DNA of 64,000 nt. Source: Amphiura filiformis (lineage: Eukaryota; Echinodermata; Ophiuroidea; Amphilepidida; Amphiuridae). Made by a program: the position numbers and the translations under genes. The notes beneath the pieces are model-generated. The model saw only the letters and a program-made list of their open reading frames with translations, did not search any database and was not told the origin of the DNA. The stretch lies in assembly GCF_039555335.1 (NCBI RefSeq), contig NC_092628.1:35052965-35116964 (forward strand), given 5' to 3'. Positions 11,918 to 23,400 of this stretch are shown here, in pieces; position 1 is the stretch's first letter, and every line of letters begins with the position of its first letter.

Positions 11918-12085
11918 ATAGGGTATATTGCTGATCCACTGATTTTCCTTTTCTGGTGCATTGTGGGATAGAAAAGGGGGCAAATCGATCGCTAATTTGC
12001 TCCCTTTTCTATCCCACAATGCACCAAAAAAGGATAATTAATGGAGCCATGTATTAATAATCTAAGGGATCAGCAATATACCCTA
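11918..12085. mobile_element. MITE with perfect 20-bp terminal inverted repeats
   Basis: ATAGGGTATATTGCTGATCC at the left is the exact reverse complement of the right end (12066-12085). An inner pair around GCATTGTGGGATAGAAAAGG is also inverted, so the whole 168 bp can fold into one long hairpin. A TA dinucleotide at each edge fits a Tc1/mariner-type duplication. Confidence 0.75.
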
Positions 12086-12089
12086 TTGT

Positions 12090-13046
12090 TTATTTCCGGT
12101 TTATTTACCTATCGTAATTTTGAATATTCATGATCTTGTATGTCAATCGACCAATCACAATCGGTTATTTGCATGACGTAAACGCAAAATTTGACCTCTG
12201 TCGTGACCTGATAAACAATTCTCCTCGTGTTAGATTCTGTCATGGACGAAAATAATTTTGATGTCGACAGTTGAGATATTTTGCGTGTTATTATCCGGGC
12301 GGAAATATATCATGTAAATTGAATACTTGTATTACGTGGAAAACAGATCAAACTTTGGAAATATTGTGTTTTTTCTGGATCATGATCCGATATTATGTGA
12401 AAAATAACCACATTTCTTGATCGAAATTTGAGGCGAATCATATGATTTTTTTCGAGGTAAGTTTGACCTTCCAAAATATGTTTTAAGTCATAATTTTATC
12501 ATCAAACACTAATATATAGTATATAGATATAATATTTTGCAGAAAAGCAAATTATTTTATGATGTTTTAGGGAGAAATTTGAACTCCAATTTGGGGTTTC
12601 GACCACGCAACTGCATTGAGCTACCGAGGTCACGCTGTGTGCACGGGTCGTGGAAGTTAGAAACTAGAAGCTCGCTGCACGACCTGCTGGCTGACTGTAT
12701 TATTTTAAGTACTCAACAGAACGAAATACAATTTTGACACAAAACTATTTTCAGTATAAATACGCAAGTCCATCATTAATTTTCTTATCCGTCAATGTCC
12801 GAAGATCTTCATCTTTTCCAGAAAGTCCAAATGGTCAGAAAGCGGAATGAGCTGATCTGCCCAGCACTGACAGTATACAGGACCGGGACTAGTCTACTAC
12901 ATATAAATTATAATCGCCACTTACTTAGAAAAACTTCTATAGGTTTGATTATCATTGAGGTAGCGCCCATTGCAGGTTTATTTTTTTGGAGAATAGCTGG
13001 AAGGGCAACTATAGTTTATACATGTACATACTGCATACTGTGAACA
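12090..13046. other. Intergenic DNA without recognised gene
   Basis: The phrase GTGTTATTATCCGGGCGGAA at about 12286 also occurs at about 9427, so part of this block is dispersed repeat. No protein family is recognised in any frame. Confidence 0.4.
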
Positions 13047-13051
13047 TCTCC

Positions 13052-13301
13052 TTAACCCTAACAGAACCAAACATCAAACAAGCTCAATTCATAAAGCAAC
13101 TGCAAGCGCGGGTGTACCACGTGATGCAATTGCGTCATCATGCGAACAGTCATATGGTCACGGAAAGCTTGGCCGGCTAAGGTAGACCCCCGTGGCAGGC
13201 AATGTATAGCCGTGCCGCCCGTGCGCGTGGGGTCCCCGAGAATTTTTTTCTTTGTTTTTTCCTTCCCCCTCGCCAAAATAGGCCTGGGGCGTTAGGGTTA
13301 A
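13052..13301. mobile_element. TTAA-flanked element with CCCTAAC ends, copy 1
   Basis: TTAA at 13052-13055 and 13298-13301 flanks CCCTAAC...GTTAGGG ends. It is 250 bp, with no coding capacity, and sits inside the LINE. TTAA duplication with CCC-starting ends is the piggyBac pattern; with so short a terminal repeat that is an inference. Confidence 0.55.
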
Positions 13302-14999
13302 TAACGACAGCGTCAGCGGCATAGCAGTTTCAGAACTTCCTGCATCATCTTCCTGAAAATCTTCCTATTATTACTGAACCCCAACTCGAAAGTCGAAACA
13401 ATAGCAGCCATGAAGACCAACAAAGCAGCAGCATTGGACTGTGCTATAACTGCTGAAGCACTTCAGGAAGGAGGGGATAGAGTGAATCAGTGATATGATT
13501 CTCAAATTATATATTTAAGTATTCTCAACGCTGACACCGCCTCGTCAATGGGTTAATGTAATCATTCCTCTAAGAAACCGACCTCTCTCTCTCTCATGAC
13601 AATCTACCGTTGTATTTCGCTTATGTTTATTGCTGCAAAAGATTCTTCTGAACAGGATTCGAACTTAAATTGACCCTTAACTGAGAAGCAACCAGGCTGC
13701 CTTTAGATCAGGATGCAGCAAGATGCACATCAGCAGATGCACATCTTGAGGAGGATTATGGAGGGCCAACTTCCCTTGACAGTCACTTTTGTGGACTTTT
13801 GTGGACAAAAAAGTCTTCGACTCTATCGACTCTATCGTCCGTTGTGTTTTCAGTGGTTCGGCATTATGGGATACCAAAGGTTGTGGTCAATACCGTTCAG
13901 GTGCTCTACAACTACTAGTGCCGTCATGTTCGATGGAAGTATCTCCCGGGGGGGGGGCACTCCAACTTTGAGGTGACGCGTATGTAGGGCTGTTAAGACC
14001 CCTTTTTTCAGCATCGCTGTCACCCAAAGACCCCATATTTTTTACGAACACATGCTCTGTCACCCGAAGACCCCCTATTTTTTCATTTGATCTGTCACCC
14101 AAAGACCCTTACTAAACAAGTTCAATTTGAACAGCAACTTTCATTTATCACTGATTTTGTTACTTATTTTGAAAAAAAAACACAAAGAAATTGAAGCCAT
14201 TTAGAACTAGAAATTCGATTTCGAGGTTTCTGTGGCGCTGTTTCGGTTCTCACCCAAAGATTCCATTTTAAAAAAAGGTCATGTTCTCACCCCGGTTCTC
14301 ACCCATATTTTTTACATTTTGCTCTCACCGAATGCCAAAAATCATGCACTCACCCATTGACCCCATATTTTTTACATATTGCTCTCACCGAATGCCCCAG
14401 CTTAGTGCGAAAATGCCAGCCCGACACCTATATCTATATCCATTTCAAATTGAAGTGCCCCCCCCCCCCGGGGTATCTCCAAGCCTATCCAAGTAACAAC
14501 TGGAGTGTTTCAGGGTGATGTTCCTGTGCATTACCTGGATTTCTCGCTGATGATATTGCCCTGTTGGAATATTCCATACCCTGGGCCCGGTCCCCGCTTA
14601 GTTGGACTGCAACTGCAGCAGCAGCACATCTAGGTCTGTTTAGTGACAATTCATAATTCGATCGATTAGTATGTTAAACATCAAGCGTGTGGACCGGGTT
14701 CCAAAATAAACAATCTACAATCTGATCAACACCACCCACTTGTTGCCAGAGTCAAAGACTTTATCAACTCAAATTTCTCGGCCATATACTGCGTCTTTCA
14801 GACGACGAACCTTTAACAGAATATGCGGGAGAATATGCCGCCCTTTATATTCAACCACATGAAGAGGAAACCGGGACGGCCACGCACACTGTACTTACAG
14901 TATGTCCAGTACCTTCTGGGAGATACTGAAGGATACTGCAGCCAAAGCAAATTGTTTCGCTAGACCAAGATCGCAACATCATGATGATGATGTTATTTT
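13302..14999 (+). pseudogene. RTE-like LINE remnant A, interrupted by a hAT-like MITE
   Basis: It matches the longest LINE copy (58307-60570, minus strand) in reverse orientation. Readable blocks are A-A-M-K-T-N-K-A-A near 13410, the fingers region near 13700 and the C-terminal region with the 3' end (14680-14990), whose last bases are ATGATGATGATG-like. The MITE at 13947-14472 splits it. Many frame changes make it inactive. Confidence 0.7.
13947..14472. mobile_element. hAT-like MITE with 8-bp target duplication
   Basis: The direct repeat GTATCTCC (13939-13946 and 14473-14480) flanks imperfect inverted termini CGGGGGGG...CACTCCAA and TTGAAGTGCCCC...CCGG. Removing the element and one repeat restores LINE homology. 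An internal array repeats a CCCATATTTTTTAC/CTCTCACCGAATGCC unit. The same family, inverted, lies at 22466-22980 with its own 8-bp repeat. Eight-base duplications are typical of hAT elements. Confidence 0.85.
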
Positions 15000-15009
15000 A
15001 CTCGAATGC

Positions 15010-15344
15010 CTTCATCATTGGCTTCTCACATAATGACCCGATGTTGATGTTGGTGTCGAATCTCTCACCGAAAGATCCCTAGTTGTGAATCGCTGTCCGC
15101 ACACCCGCATCACTTCGAATGTCGAGTGCCCCCCCCGCCCACAAAAAGGAAAAGATCAAGTGTTCCTCAAGTATAGAAATTACAGATTCATGTAAAATGT
15201 CATGTTTGTTACACGGGTTTCGGTTTAACCTCAAGCAGACTATGTTAGCACATCCATGACACTAACAAAGGTGCCAAAATCTGAATTTTGATTATTTTTA
15301 CAATCCTCCGGATGGGCAAATCATTGAATGAACCTTTAAGAAGT
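15010..15344. other. Spacer of the 2.41-kb duplication
   Basis: It holds a small fragment resembling the end of the hAT-like MITE (CTCTCACCGAAAGATCC ... GAGTGCCCCCCCC, about 15062-15136), then unrecognised sequence. Confidence 0.35.
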
Positions 15345-16362
15345 TCAGGAAAGGTGTGAAAGTCAAAAAATAGGGACGAACCTACCAACCAGTGACCATG
15401 AACTGCTTGAGGAATGGAAGGAATATTTCGGGGAATATTTTAGCTCACTCCCCGGGCTCCCTCCTTAACCCTAACAGAACCAAACATCAAAAAAGCTCAA
15501 TTCATAAAGCATCTGCAAGCGCGGGTATCCCACGTGATGCAATTGCGTCATCATGCAAACAGTCATATGGCACCGAAAGCTTGGCCGGCTAAGGTAGACC
15601 CCGTGGCAAGGTATAGCCGTGCGCGTGGGGTCCCCGAGAATTTTTTTCTTTGTTTCTTCCTTCCTTTTTTCCTTCCCCCTCGCCAAAATAGGCCTGGGGC
15701 TTTAGGGTTGATAACGACAGCGTCAGCGGCATAGCAGTTTCAGAACTTCCTGCATCATCTTCCTGAAAATCTTCCTATTATCACTGAACCCCAACTCGTG
15801 AAGTAGTAGTCGAAACAATAGCAGCCATGAAGACCAACAAAGCAGCAGCATTGGACTGTGCTATAACTGCTGAAGCACTTCAGGAAGGAGGGGATAGAGT
15901 GATTCAGTGATATGATTATCAAATTATATATTTAAGTATTCTCAACGCTGACACCGCCTCGTCAATGGGTTAATGTAATCATTCCTCTAAGAAACCGACC
16001 TCTCTCTCTCTCTCTCATGACAATCTACCGTTGTATTTCGCTTATGTTTATTGCTGCAAAAGATTCTTCTGAACAGGATTCGAACTTAAATTGACCCTTA
16101 ACTGAGAAGCAACCAGGCTGCCTTTAGATCAGGATGCAGCAAGATTCACATCAGCAGATGCACATCTTGAGGAGGATTATGGAGGGCCAACTTCCCTTGA
16201 CAGTCACTTTTGTGGACTTTCGTGGACAAAAAAGCCTCTATCAATAGGTCCGTTGTGTTTTCAGTGGTTCGGCATTATGGGATACCAAAGGTTGTGGTCA
16301 ATACCGTTCAGGTGCTCTACAACTACTAGTGCCGTCATGTTCGATGGAAGTATCTCCCGGGG
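15345..16362 (+). pseudogene. RTE-like LINE remnant B
   Basis: It includes the block T-S-D-H-E-L-L-E-E-W-type (15395-15425) that copy A lacks, then the TTAA element, then the region shared with A. It ends at the hAT-like MITE insertion point. Stops and indels throughout. Confidence 0.7.
15465..15710. mobile_element. TTAA-flanked element, copy 2
   Basis: Second copy of the element at 13052-13301 in the duplicated segment. The right end is mutated to TTTAGGGTTG. Confidence 0.5.
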
Positions 16363-16489
16363 GGCACTCCAACTTTGAGGTGACGCGTATGTAGGGCTGT
16401 TAAGACCCCTTTTTCAGCATCGCTGTCACCCAAAGACCCCATATTTTTTACGAACACATGCTCTGTCACCCGAAGACCCCCTATTTTTT
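16363..16489. mobile_element. Truncated hAT-like MITE
   Basis: First about 125 bp of the family seen complete at 13947-14472, preceded by the same GTATCTCC. It stops where homology of the duplicated segment stops. Confidence 0.7.
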
Positions 16490-16603
16490 CCAGGTTAGAT
16501 CAGGGCATGCATGGATAGAATGACATCCAAGAATGATTTGGAAATACTTCAGAAAAAACATTGATCTATAAGCAATATACAGTCTCAAAAAAAATTTTGC
16601 AAG

Positions 16604-16921
16604 TGATAAAATAAATAAATAAATGTTGGTATTTATACAGCGCCTTTCACATGTGAACATGTACCAAAGCGCTTTACATTTATTCCGCCGTCATTAGAAT
16701 ATGTCAGCTGCCATACAATGCCCAAGGCATGCTCATACCTTTGGACGTCGCTCAATGGACAGTATTCATAACAGCTCCCCATTTCACACCTGGGTGGAGA
16801 GGAGTAATCGAGATAAAGTGCCTTACTCAAGGGCACAACACGATGGCGTCGCCGGGGCTCGAACCCGCAACCTTCAGATTATGAGTCCTAGCCCGTTCCG
16901 CTCGGCCACCGTGCTCCCAAT
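16604..16921 (-). repeat. tRNA-derived SINE
   Basis: On the minus strand it starts with GGTGGCCGAGCGG (A box) and has GGGTTCGAGCCCCGG (B box) at tRNA spacing. A unique body follows, then a tail with AAAGCGCTTTGGTAC and AAGGCGCTGTATAAATACC before an AAATAAATAAAT-type end. The full head, body and tail order is present, so this is the clearest SINE of the window. Confidence 0.85.
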
Positions 16922-17770
16922 AAGCGCCCTCTCTGGCAATTAGAAAATACCGATGTGACATAATGCTTACATCAACGTCAAGGGCGTAGTCTTGGCTCTG
17001 AAATGCCGTTTGTTCAGTTCAATTTGCTTGTTTTATTCTCGAGATATGTTTAGTTAAAGGCAAAAGGGTAAAATCACAATTGTGCCACTTTTACTAGGGA
17101 AGAGGGCTTTACATGTAATAGTGATAGCATCAAGTTTATCAAGAGTTCCTTCGTGAAATCAAAAGAATGCATCAATTACACAATACAAAATTTTTTGACT
17201 GTTTTTACTGTTTTATCATGATGCAGGAATGATGATTCTCTTTAAAAGATAAATAAATATTTCACATTCTGCTGTAAAAATGGATTTCACATTCTGCTGT
17301 TTTCCATGTGCATGTCAATGATTTTATCATGGTAAATACTGTTCTCTTAGTCACTTAAGACATGTTAAAAGACAAACAAATATTGGGCAATTATACATGT
17401 TATAGGTTAATGAACGCGTATTACTTGTTGGGAGAGATATTAGACAAAATAATGCACGCATGCTGATGTTGATGCGTCTAATCCATGCGCTCCGAAAGGG
17501 GGAGTGCATTAGACGCATCAACATCAGCTTTCATTGATTTACATGTACAGCTCTCTTCCTAGTAAAAGTGGCCGCACAATTGTGGTTTTACCCTTTCGTT
17601 GTTAAATAAACATATCTCGAAATTGGAACAAGCAAATTGAACAGAACAAACGGCATTTAAGAGCTAAGACTGCGCCCGTGACGCTGATGTAAGCATTATG
17701 TCACAACAGTATTTTCTAATTGCCAAAGAGGTCGCTTTTCACTTGCACAATTTTTTTTTAGACAGGCTGT
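16922..17770. mobile_element. Foldback-type element with about 180-bp inverted termini
   Basis: The left part (CCTCTCTGGCAATTAGAAAATA... to ...TTTTACTAGGGAAGAGGGC, 16930-17110) is the imperfect reverse complement of the right part (17560-17740). A central hairpin at about 17465-17530 has arms GATGTTGATGCGTCTAAT / ATTAGACGCATCAACATC. No coding region. A partial copy is at 5560-6215. The left edge abuts the SINE. Confidence 0.75.
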
Positions 17771-17779
17771 AGGCCTATA

Positions 17780-18600
17780 TAAACCGTAGCATTTATAGTC
17801 AATTGGGTATTTAGGCTAAAGGTTTCATGTTCAATTTCGAGCAAAAAAGGAAGAAAGAAGAGGAAAAAGGCAGAAGCCTTGAATCAAGGCTAAAATAAGC
17901 AGTAAATAAGACCCGGGTATTAAGTCCTAGACCGCTTATATCTTGTTTGTCGCCCTCTTGTGGTCAGCATATAAAGCTTTGATCTCGGTCCCAGCCGGAA
18001 CATCGAAATCGTAATTTCGACGAGCTCCTGAGTCCTGTCCATGAACCCAGTCTCTTTTGAGTACATATCATAATTGACTAATTATGTGTATGGAGTGTAA
18101 CCATTTAAACATGTAGCGCCACCATTTGCCGTGATAGTACGGTGAATCCTCTCGTTTTTCAACAGCTCAGTACGCATGGCGATTTTGTTCGAGATAGGCC
18201 GAGCGACTCAGGCTAAGCGTGACCATTTACCCCGGCCATTTACACGATATGACTATCATATGAGATACCACAGAGTTTCTATTCTACGATTTGCGCATGC
18301 TCAGTACCCCATATGATGTTGCCATTACAAGAAAATTCGATTTGTTGTCAGGTAAAACCCAGGTTTTGTTTTCAATACACTAACTGGAAATGCAATACAC
18401 TAATTAGCGGCGATTGCTGTTTGCTGTGGATATATTTTACTTTGTACTTCTAAGTGGGTCGACTGTAGAGGTTGTGCATATGACGTATCATACCGTAAAT
18501 ATGGCAGACTACTCAAATGCATTCAACAAAAGCATGATTACCGCGACAGTTCGTCTCACACACATTATAAATGCACTACGATCAAATAGGTTGGTGAAAA
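17780..18600. other. Intergenic DNA without recognised gene
   Basis: No family match in any frame and no strong repeat; only short open frames. Confidence 0.4.
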
Positions 18601-18607
18601 CATTTAA

Positions 18608-18945
18608 TTGAATTCGCTTTCGAAATGACGTAATAATCGGATTAACTACCATAGCAATAAATGAATACAATGTTTGAATAGGTCGCCCTGCACTATGCAC
18701 TAAATCAGTTGCGCTCATCACCTGCAATCATAGATTGAATACAATACCGCTCTTTTCATAGATACTAATCTTACAGGTGCGAGTGATTAGCATGTCTTTA
18801 ACATCTATGGTTCAATGCATAAGTACCGCATGAACATTGTAGTGCAGGTCAATCTATTCGCCGTCGAAGTGATGTAATAATCGGATTAACTACCATAACA
18901 ATAGGGTAAAACAATGTTTGAATATATCGCACTGCACTAGTACGT
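18608..18945. repeat. Two direct repeats of about 90 bp
   Basis: The block with AATAATCGGATTAACTACCAT and CAATGTTTGAATA occurs at about 18610-18700 and 18857-18945. A weaker relative lies near 47577. Confidence 0.55.
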
Positions 18946-19039
18946 TCACGTTCACGTATACTGCTGCGCGAACGATATGACCTGGCGGTTGTTTTCAGCT
19001 ATGTCAATGGTCGCGCTCTGAATACACCTCTACACCCAC

Positions 19040-20070
19040 CTATTCTCACATATCGGAGGAAGAGGCAGCAATCGTAAGGATCAAGGATGCCAAGTTACCA
19101 GGAATTGACAACGTATCAGCATATCTTCTGAAGAAAGGTGGACAAACAACAATCGAAGCTTAAACCAAGCTGTGCAATGAGGTGTGGACCTCTGGAGTTT
19201 GGCTTTCTGCCCTAAACACAGTCAATCATCATCCCTCTTCCAAAGAAAGGCAACCTACTACCGTACCATCAGCTCGATTGTCATCCTTGTCAGATACTCT
19301 TGCGAGCAGAGAAGCAAGCAGTGTTCAGGAAGGGGGGGTAGTACGGCAGATCAGATCTTCAAGCTGAGAATGATATGAGTGAGAAGCTTCCGGACAGATT
19401 AGAAGCCACTCTAACGTCATTAACTGCAAGAAGGCAAGTGATTGGGTCTGACAGGAATATATCTGGTTGCAGGGCATGCTGTAGAATTGAGGATGTTGAC
19501 AACAAGACTAGGAAAGAGCGCAAAACTTCTTGGCATGCAGATCAGTACAAAGAAAAGTAAAGTCATGAAAATGGAATCCAACGAGGAAATGTGTGTCCCG
19601 GGATGTGTGTATCAATTGATGGAGAGAAACTAGAAATTGTGACTGAATGAAATAATCTTGGAGCTACCATCTCAGAGGATTCAAGATCAGTTCAGAATAC
19701 AAATCAAGATTGTTATTGCCACATCATCACTTGCAAAGCTCAAAACCACTATGGGTTTACTTCCAATACTGGTTACACCCGTTTTAACATATTGTATATG
19801 GGTTCGAAACTCGGGCGCTGAATGCGAAAATGGAAAAACGAAAAAAGTTTGAAATGAACAGTACGCAGACTATTCCAGACTAGTCCATTTACACTTCTCG
19901 CTGGGAACTGATGTTTAGCTATATATATCTGCAGGGAGGCACATTCGGCTGTAGAAAGAGAGGAAGACCTATCATTGAACTCATCAGATTGAACAGCTGA
20001 AGACAGAGAGCTTTGAAGATCTTGTTTTCAAGAGCCATCAGTATATTGCCCAACGGCCTTCAAGCTATGG
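19040..20070 (+). pseudogene. Decayed, internally deleted RTE-like LINE
   Basis: In several frames it reads I-K-D-A-K-L-P-G-I-D-N-V-S-A-Y-L-L-K-K-G-G (about 19080), a C-N-E-V-W block (19170), a degraded fingers block near 19240 and A-D-Q-I-F-K-L-R (19350). It then jumps to the thumb-like G-M-Q-I-S-T-K-K-S-K-V-M (19530) and T-Y-C-I-W-V-R (19790). The palm with the catalytic Asp pair is missing. Sequence differs from the other LINEs here. Confidence 0.7.
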
Positions 20071-20433
20071 GACGTAGATAGATAGATAAGGGAGCTGCAA
20101 TCAATTTTTCCCATGATTATTATAGGGTTTTTTTAATAAGTGAAGTTTCCTAATAGAATATCACTTTAAAGTTCATTGCAAAATGGTAATATTAAATGGT
20201 GCAAATGTCATGTTTTGACAAGCAAGTGTCCTTCAAGTAACCGTTTCAACGGATATGCTCTAAGTATTGAAAGTTTACAAGTGGTAGCATGACTTCCTGA
20301 GTGATGGTAGGTTATGGTGTACGCAAACAATACTCTATCACCTAGGCCTACATTTAGGCGTTGATAAAAAAACAGTCAAGATAATTTATTGGACGGTAGC
20401 TGACAGTGCTGTTCATTTCAACTGAATTCCATC

Positions 20434-23400
20434 ATGGCATCCCTTGCAGAGTTAGGGTTGATCGTTTTATCTCTTCTTCTCTGCAGCCTTGAACAAGGTA
20501 GGCATATTTGTAATTTGATATCAACTTTATGTTCGCGGATTTATGAGTGAAGTGCATTTCGTAGCCTTTCGTTGTAGGCCTATTAGTAGGTCTACATTGA
20601 GTTATTTGGTTAGTTAAATGGCTAGGTAAAGACAATTTAAGTGCTCTCAAGGGCTCTCGTTATATTTTATTTTTGTCAGATATACTTTCCCCCTGAGAAG
20701 TTGGATTGATTAGCTGAATGAAGTCCCAATTAACGAAAGCTATTTTGGTGCACAATGTTTTACATTATTTTGGGAGATTATATCGTCGAATACTTAGGCT
20801 ATAATTGAAGACCGAATTAAAAAGACTAGTTTGCGTATGACGTTAATTCTGTCAACCAGACTAAATATGCCGTACTGCGCAGGTCAGCAACCAATCACGC
20901 CGCGCTTCTGCCCTGACGTCGGACGCAAACTAGTCTTTTTACTTCGGTGTTCAATTATAGTGATTATTTTTCTGGAGGATAAGGCCGACATTTTGGGTTT
21001 TTTGTACGTACCTGACACAAGCAGTCAATCCTGTTAGACAGAGGATCTCAGTAACTAATTACTTAGTTTATACTGGCCAGATATTACTCAGTGGTTTACT
21101 GGCCTACATGTATATCGTATTTTGGAACTTGCCAAGAGCTAAAAGTGGGGAGGAGTATCAGGCGCGTATACGGAACTTCAGTAACCGGGGGGATTTCATG
21201 GAAAGCGGGAACCTTGACCGATATTTTGATTTTCCCGGAAGTGGTACTCCTGTCTACAGCGTTGGTCTGGAGCAAATGATCAAAGATGTGGCTCAGAAAG
21301 AATGTGCCCTCCAAAGAGAGAGACGAGTACATCTCCCCAACCCACCTTAATGTAACAATCGCGTTCACAAATGTGTACTTCTTGTTGGAATTTTGAGCAT
21401 AGGCTATATGCCTAGTTGAATTGCTTTCATAATTTCCTTTCTAAAATGTATATATATACTTGTCTTTGTTAATTTAACTTGAAAAGTTATGGTGAGAATA
21501 AAGCTTCATCAAACGCGGTCCTACGTGCAAAACTGATAGGCATAAGGATGCCGGATGTTTGGGTGACGGTCTCAAGAGGTAGAAAACACCATGCACTTAT
21601 ACAGTCAGATCCGACCTTTTTTGTTATTTAAAAGTGTTCCGTTAAAATATTACATTAAGGTGGGTCGGAGAGGAGCATGACCTATAGCTTTGTTTACACT
21701 CAAATCATATGAAAAGGTTTGGCTACAAAACGATTCTCTTATAAATGCATCCCGAGTACACATATATTTCCAAGCACAACGAATCTAGCCTCTACGCAGT
21801 CTGTGTTTATACTACACGGTTGAGTGCATAGCATCATAAGAACTGTGTGAGATTTAGTGGGAAATAGACATCTGTGATTGGTTTTTGTCAAAACCTCAAG
21901 TGTTCCCTTCACCCAATTTTTTTTATATCAAACGAAAGCAAGCACTTCCCCCAAAGAATACTTTCATTACGTCAACAGATAACGCAATTCAATGTTTATA
22001 GCAAGGCGAATGTGGTAAATCTGTTGAAAACGACCTATCCAAGCACACTTTTCGACCAAAATGTAGGTTTTAAAAGTCAAAACCTCAAGTGTTCCTTGCA
22101 ATATTTTACAAGTAAATGAAAGAGCACACTTATATTGTCCATATATTAGCTTCATTTCAATGAGCAATGGCCAATTCTCTTTAAATTGCAAATCTTGTAC
22201 AAAGAGTTCGCCTGTTTTGTCATACGGTTGTAAATTCAATGAACTATGATATTGCTAAAGAGCGCTTACAAATTGATATGATTGTGACAAATAAAGCTGA
22301 CCAACAAGAAGAATTGTATGGTTTATATAAAGGAGATCCCAATGATCCATTTCCGCCCATGGGCTTGATATTTCTCGTGAGTAGAAAAGTCTAAAACTTT
22401 TGTTTTGATACATTATTGACGTTTTTGATATACTCAGGCTAAATTTAAAATTGGCCTCTGCCATCCGGGGGGCACTTCAATTTGAAATGGATATAGGTGT
22501 AGGGCTGACACTTTCGAACTAAGGGGCATTCGGTGAGAGCAAAATGTAAAAAATATGGGGTCAATGGGAGAAAGCATGATTTTTGGCATTCGGTGAGAGC
22601 AAATGTAAAAAATATGGGGTCAATGGGTGAGAGCATGATTTTGGCATTCGGTGAGAGCAAAATGTAAAAAATATGGGGTCATTGGGTTCATGACCTTTTT
22701 TTAAACGGAATCTTTGGGTGAGAACTGAAACAGCGCCACAGAAACCTCGAAAATCGAATTTCTAGTTCTAAATGGCTTGATATTTCTTTGTTTTTTCAAA
22801 ATAGGTAACAAAATCGGTGATAAATGAAAGTTGCTGTTCAAATTGAACTTGTCAGGGTCTTTGGGTGACAGATCAAATGAAAAAAAATTCGTAAAAATAT
22901 GGCGTCTTTGGGTGACAGCGATGCTGAAAAAAGGGGTCTTAACAACCCTACATACCTCCAAAGTTGGAGTGCCCACCGGGCTGCCATCCTAAACCTCCAA
23001 TACAAACAGCTACAAACAGTACGTTTATGGGGGTTTTATTTTATTTTTTCAGGTCATGCTGGCTCAGTTGATACCGTTGGCCGTGAATTCGTATTTGCTT
23101 TTCCGACACCATACTACCCAACTTCTCGCTACACTTCTTATGTACCAAAGCTTTATATAGTTTTAACCAATCCAACAGCCGCAACAGCATCAGTTGATAT
23201 CACTATAACGTCGAGTACTGCAACAACTTCCCTTTCACAACGAGTAGATAATCGCCCTGCAAACGTCACCATCTCGTTCACAGATTACTTTGGTAGCACT
23301 TATTATACGGGTACCAACGATCCTAAAACCATCCGTCTAAGTTCCACGGGGGATATCTCTGTAGTTGCACATTACTCCTATAATCAAAAATACTCAACAT

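Larger units (their letters stand above)
13047..16489. repeat. Tandem-type duplication, period about 2.41 kb, about 1.4 copies
   Basis: Sequence 13047-14080 matches 15461-16489 closely, including the same two inserted elements at the same sites. The left copy continues into the 3' part of the LINE (to about 15000); the right copy is preceded by the LINE part upstream of the insertion (15345-15464). The order is therefore middle, 3' part, spacer, 5' part, middle. Confidence 0.7.

Noticed and set aside
13052-13301. Interstitial telomere repeat
   Set aside because: TTAACCCTAAC and GTTAGGGTTAA are single inverted ends of an inserted element, not tandem TTAGGG units.
22899-23052. N-terminal 50 codons of the long open frame leading into the IgGFc-binding domain
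   Set aside because: This part is the end of a MITE plus intron. The splice acceptor at 23051-23052 and the in-phase signal-peptide exon at 20434-20497 define the real start.
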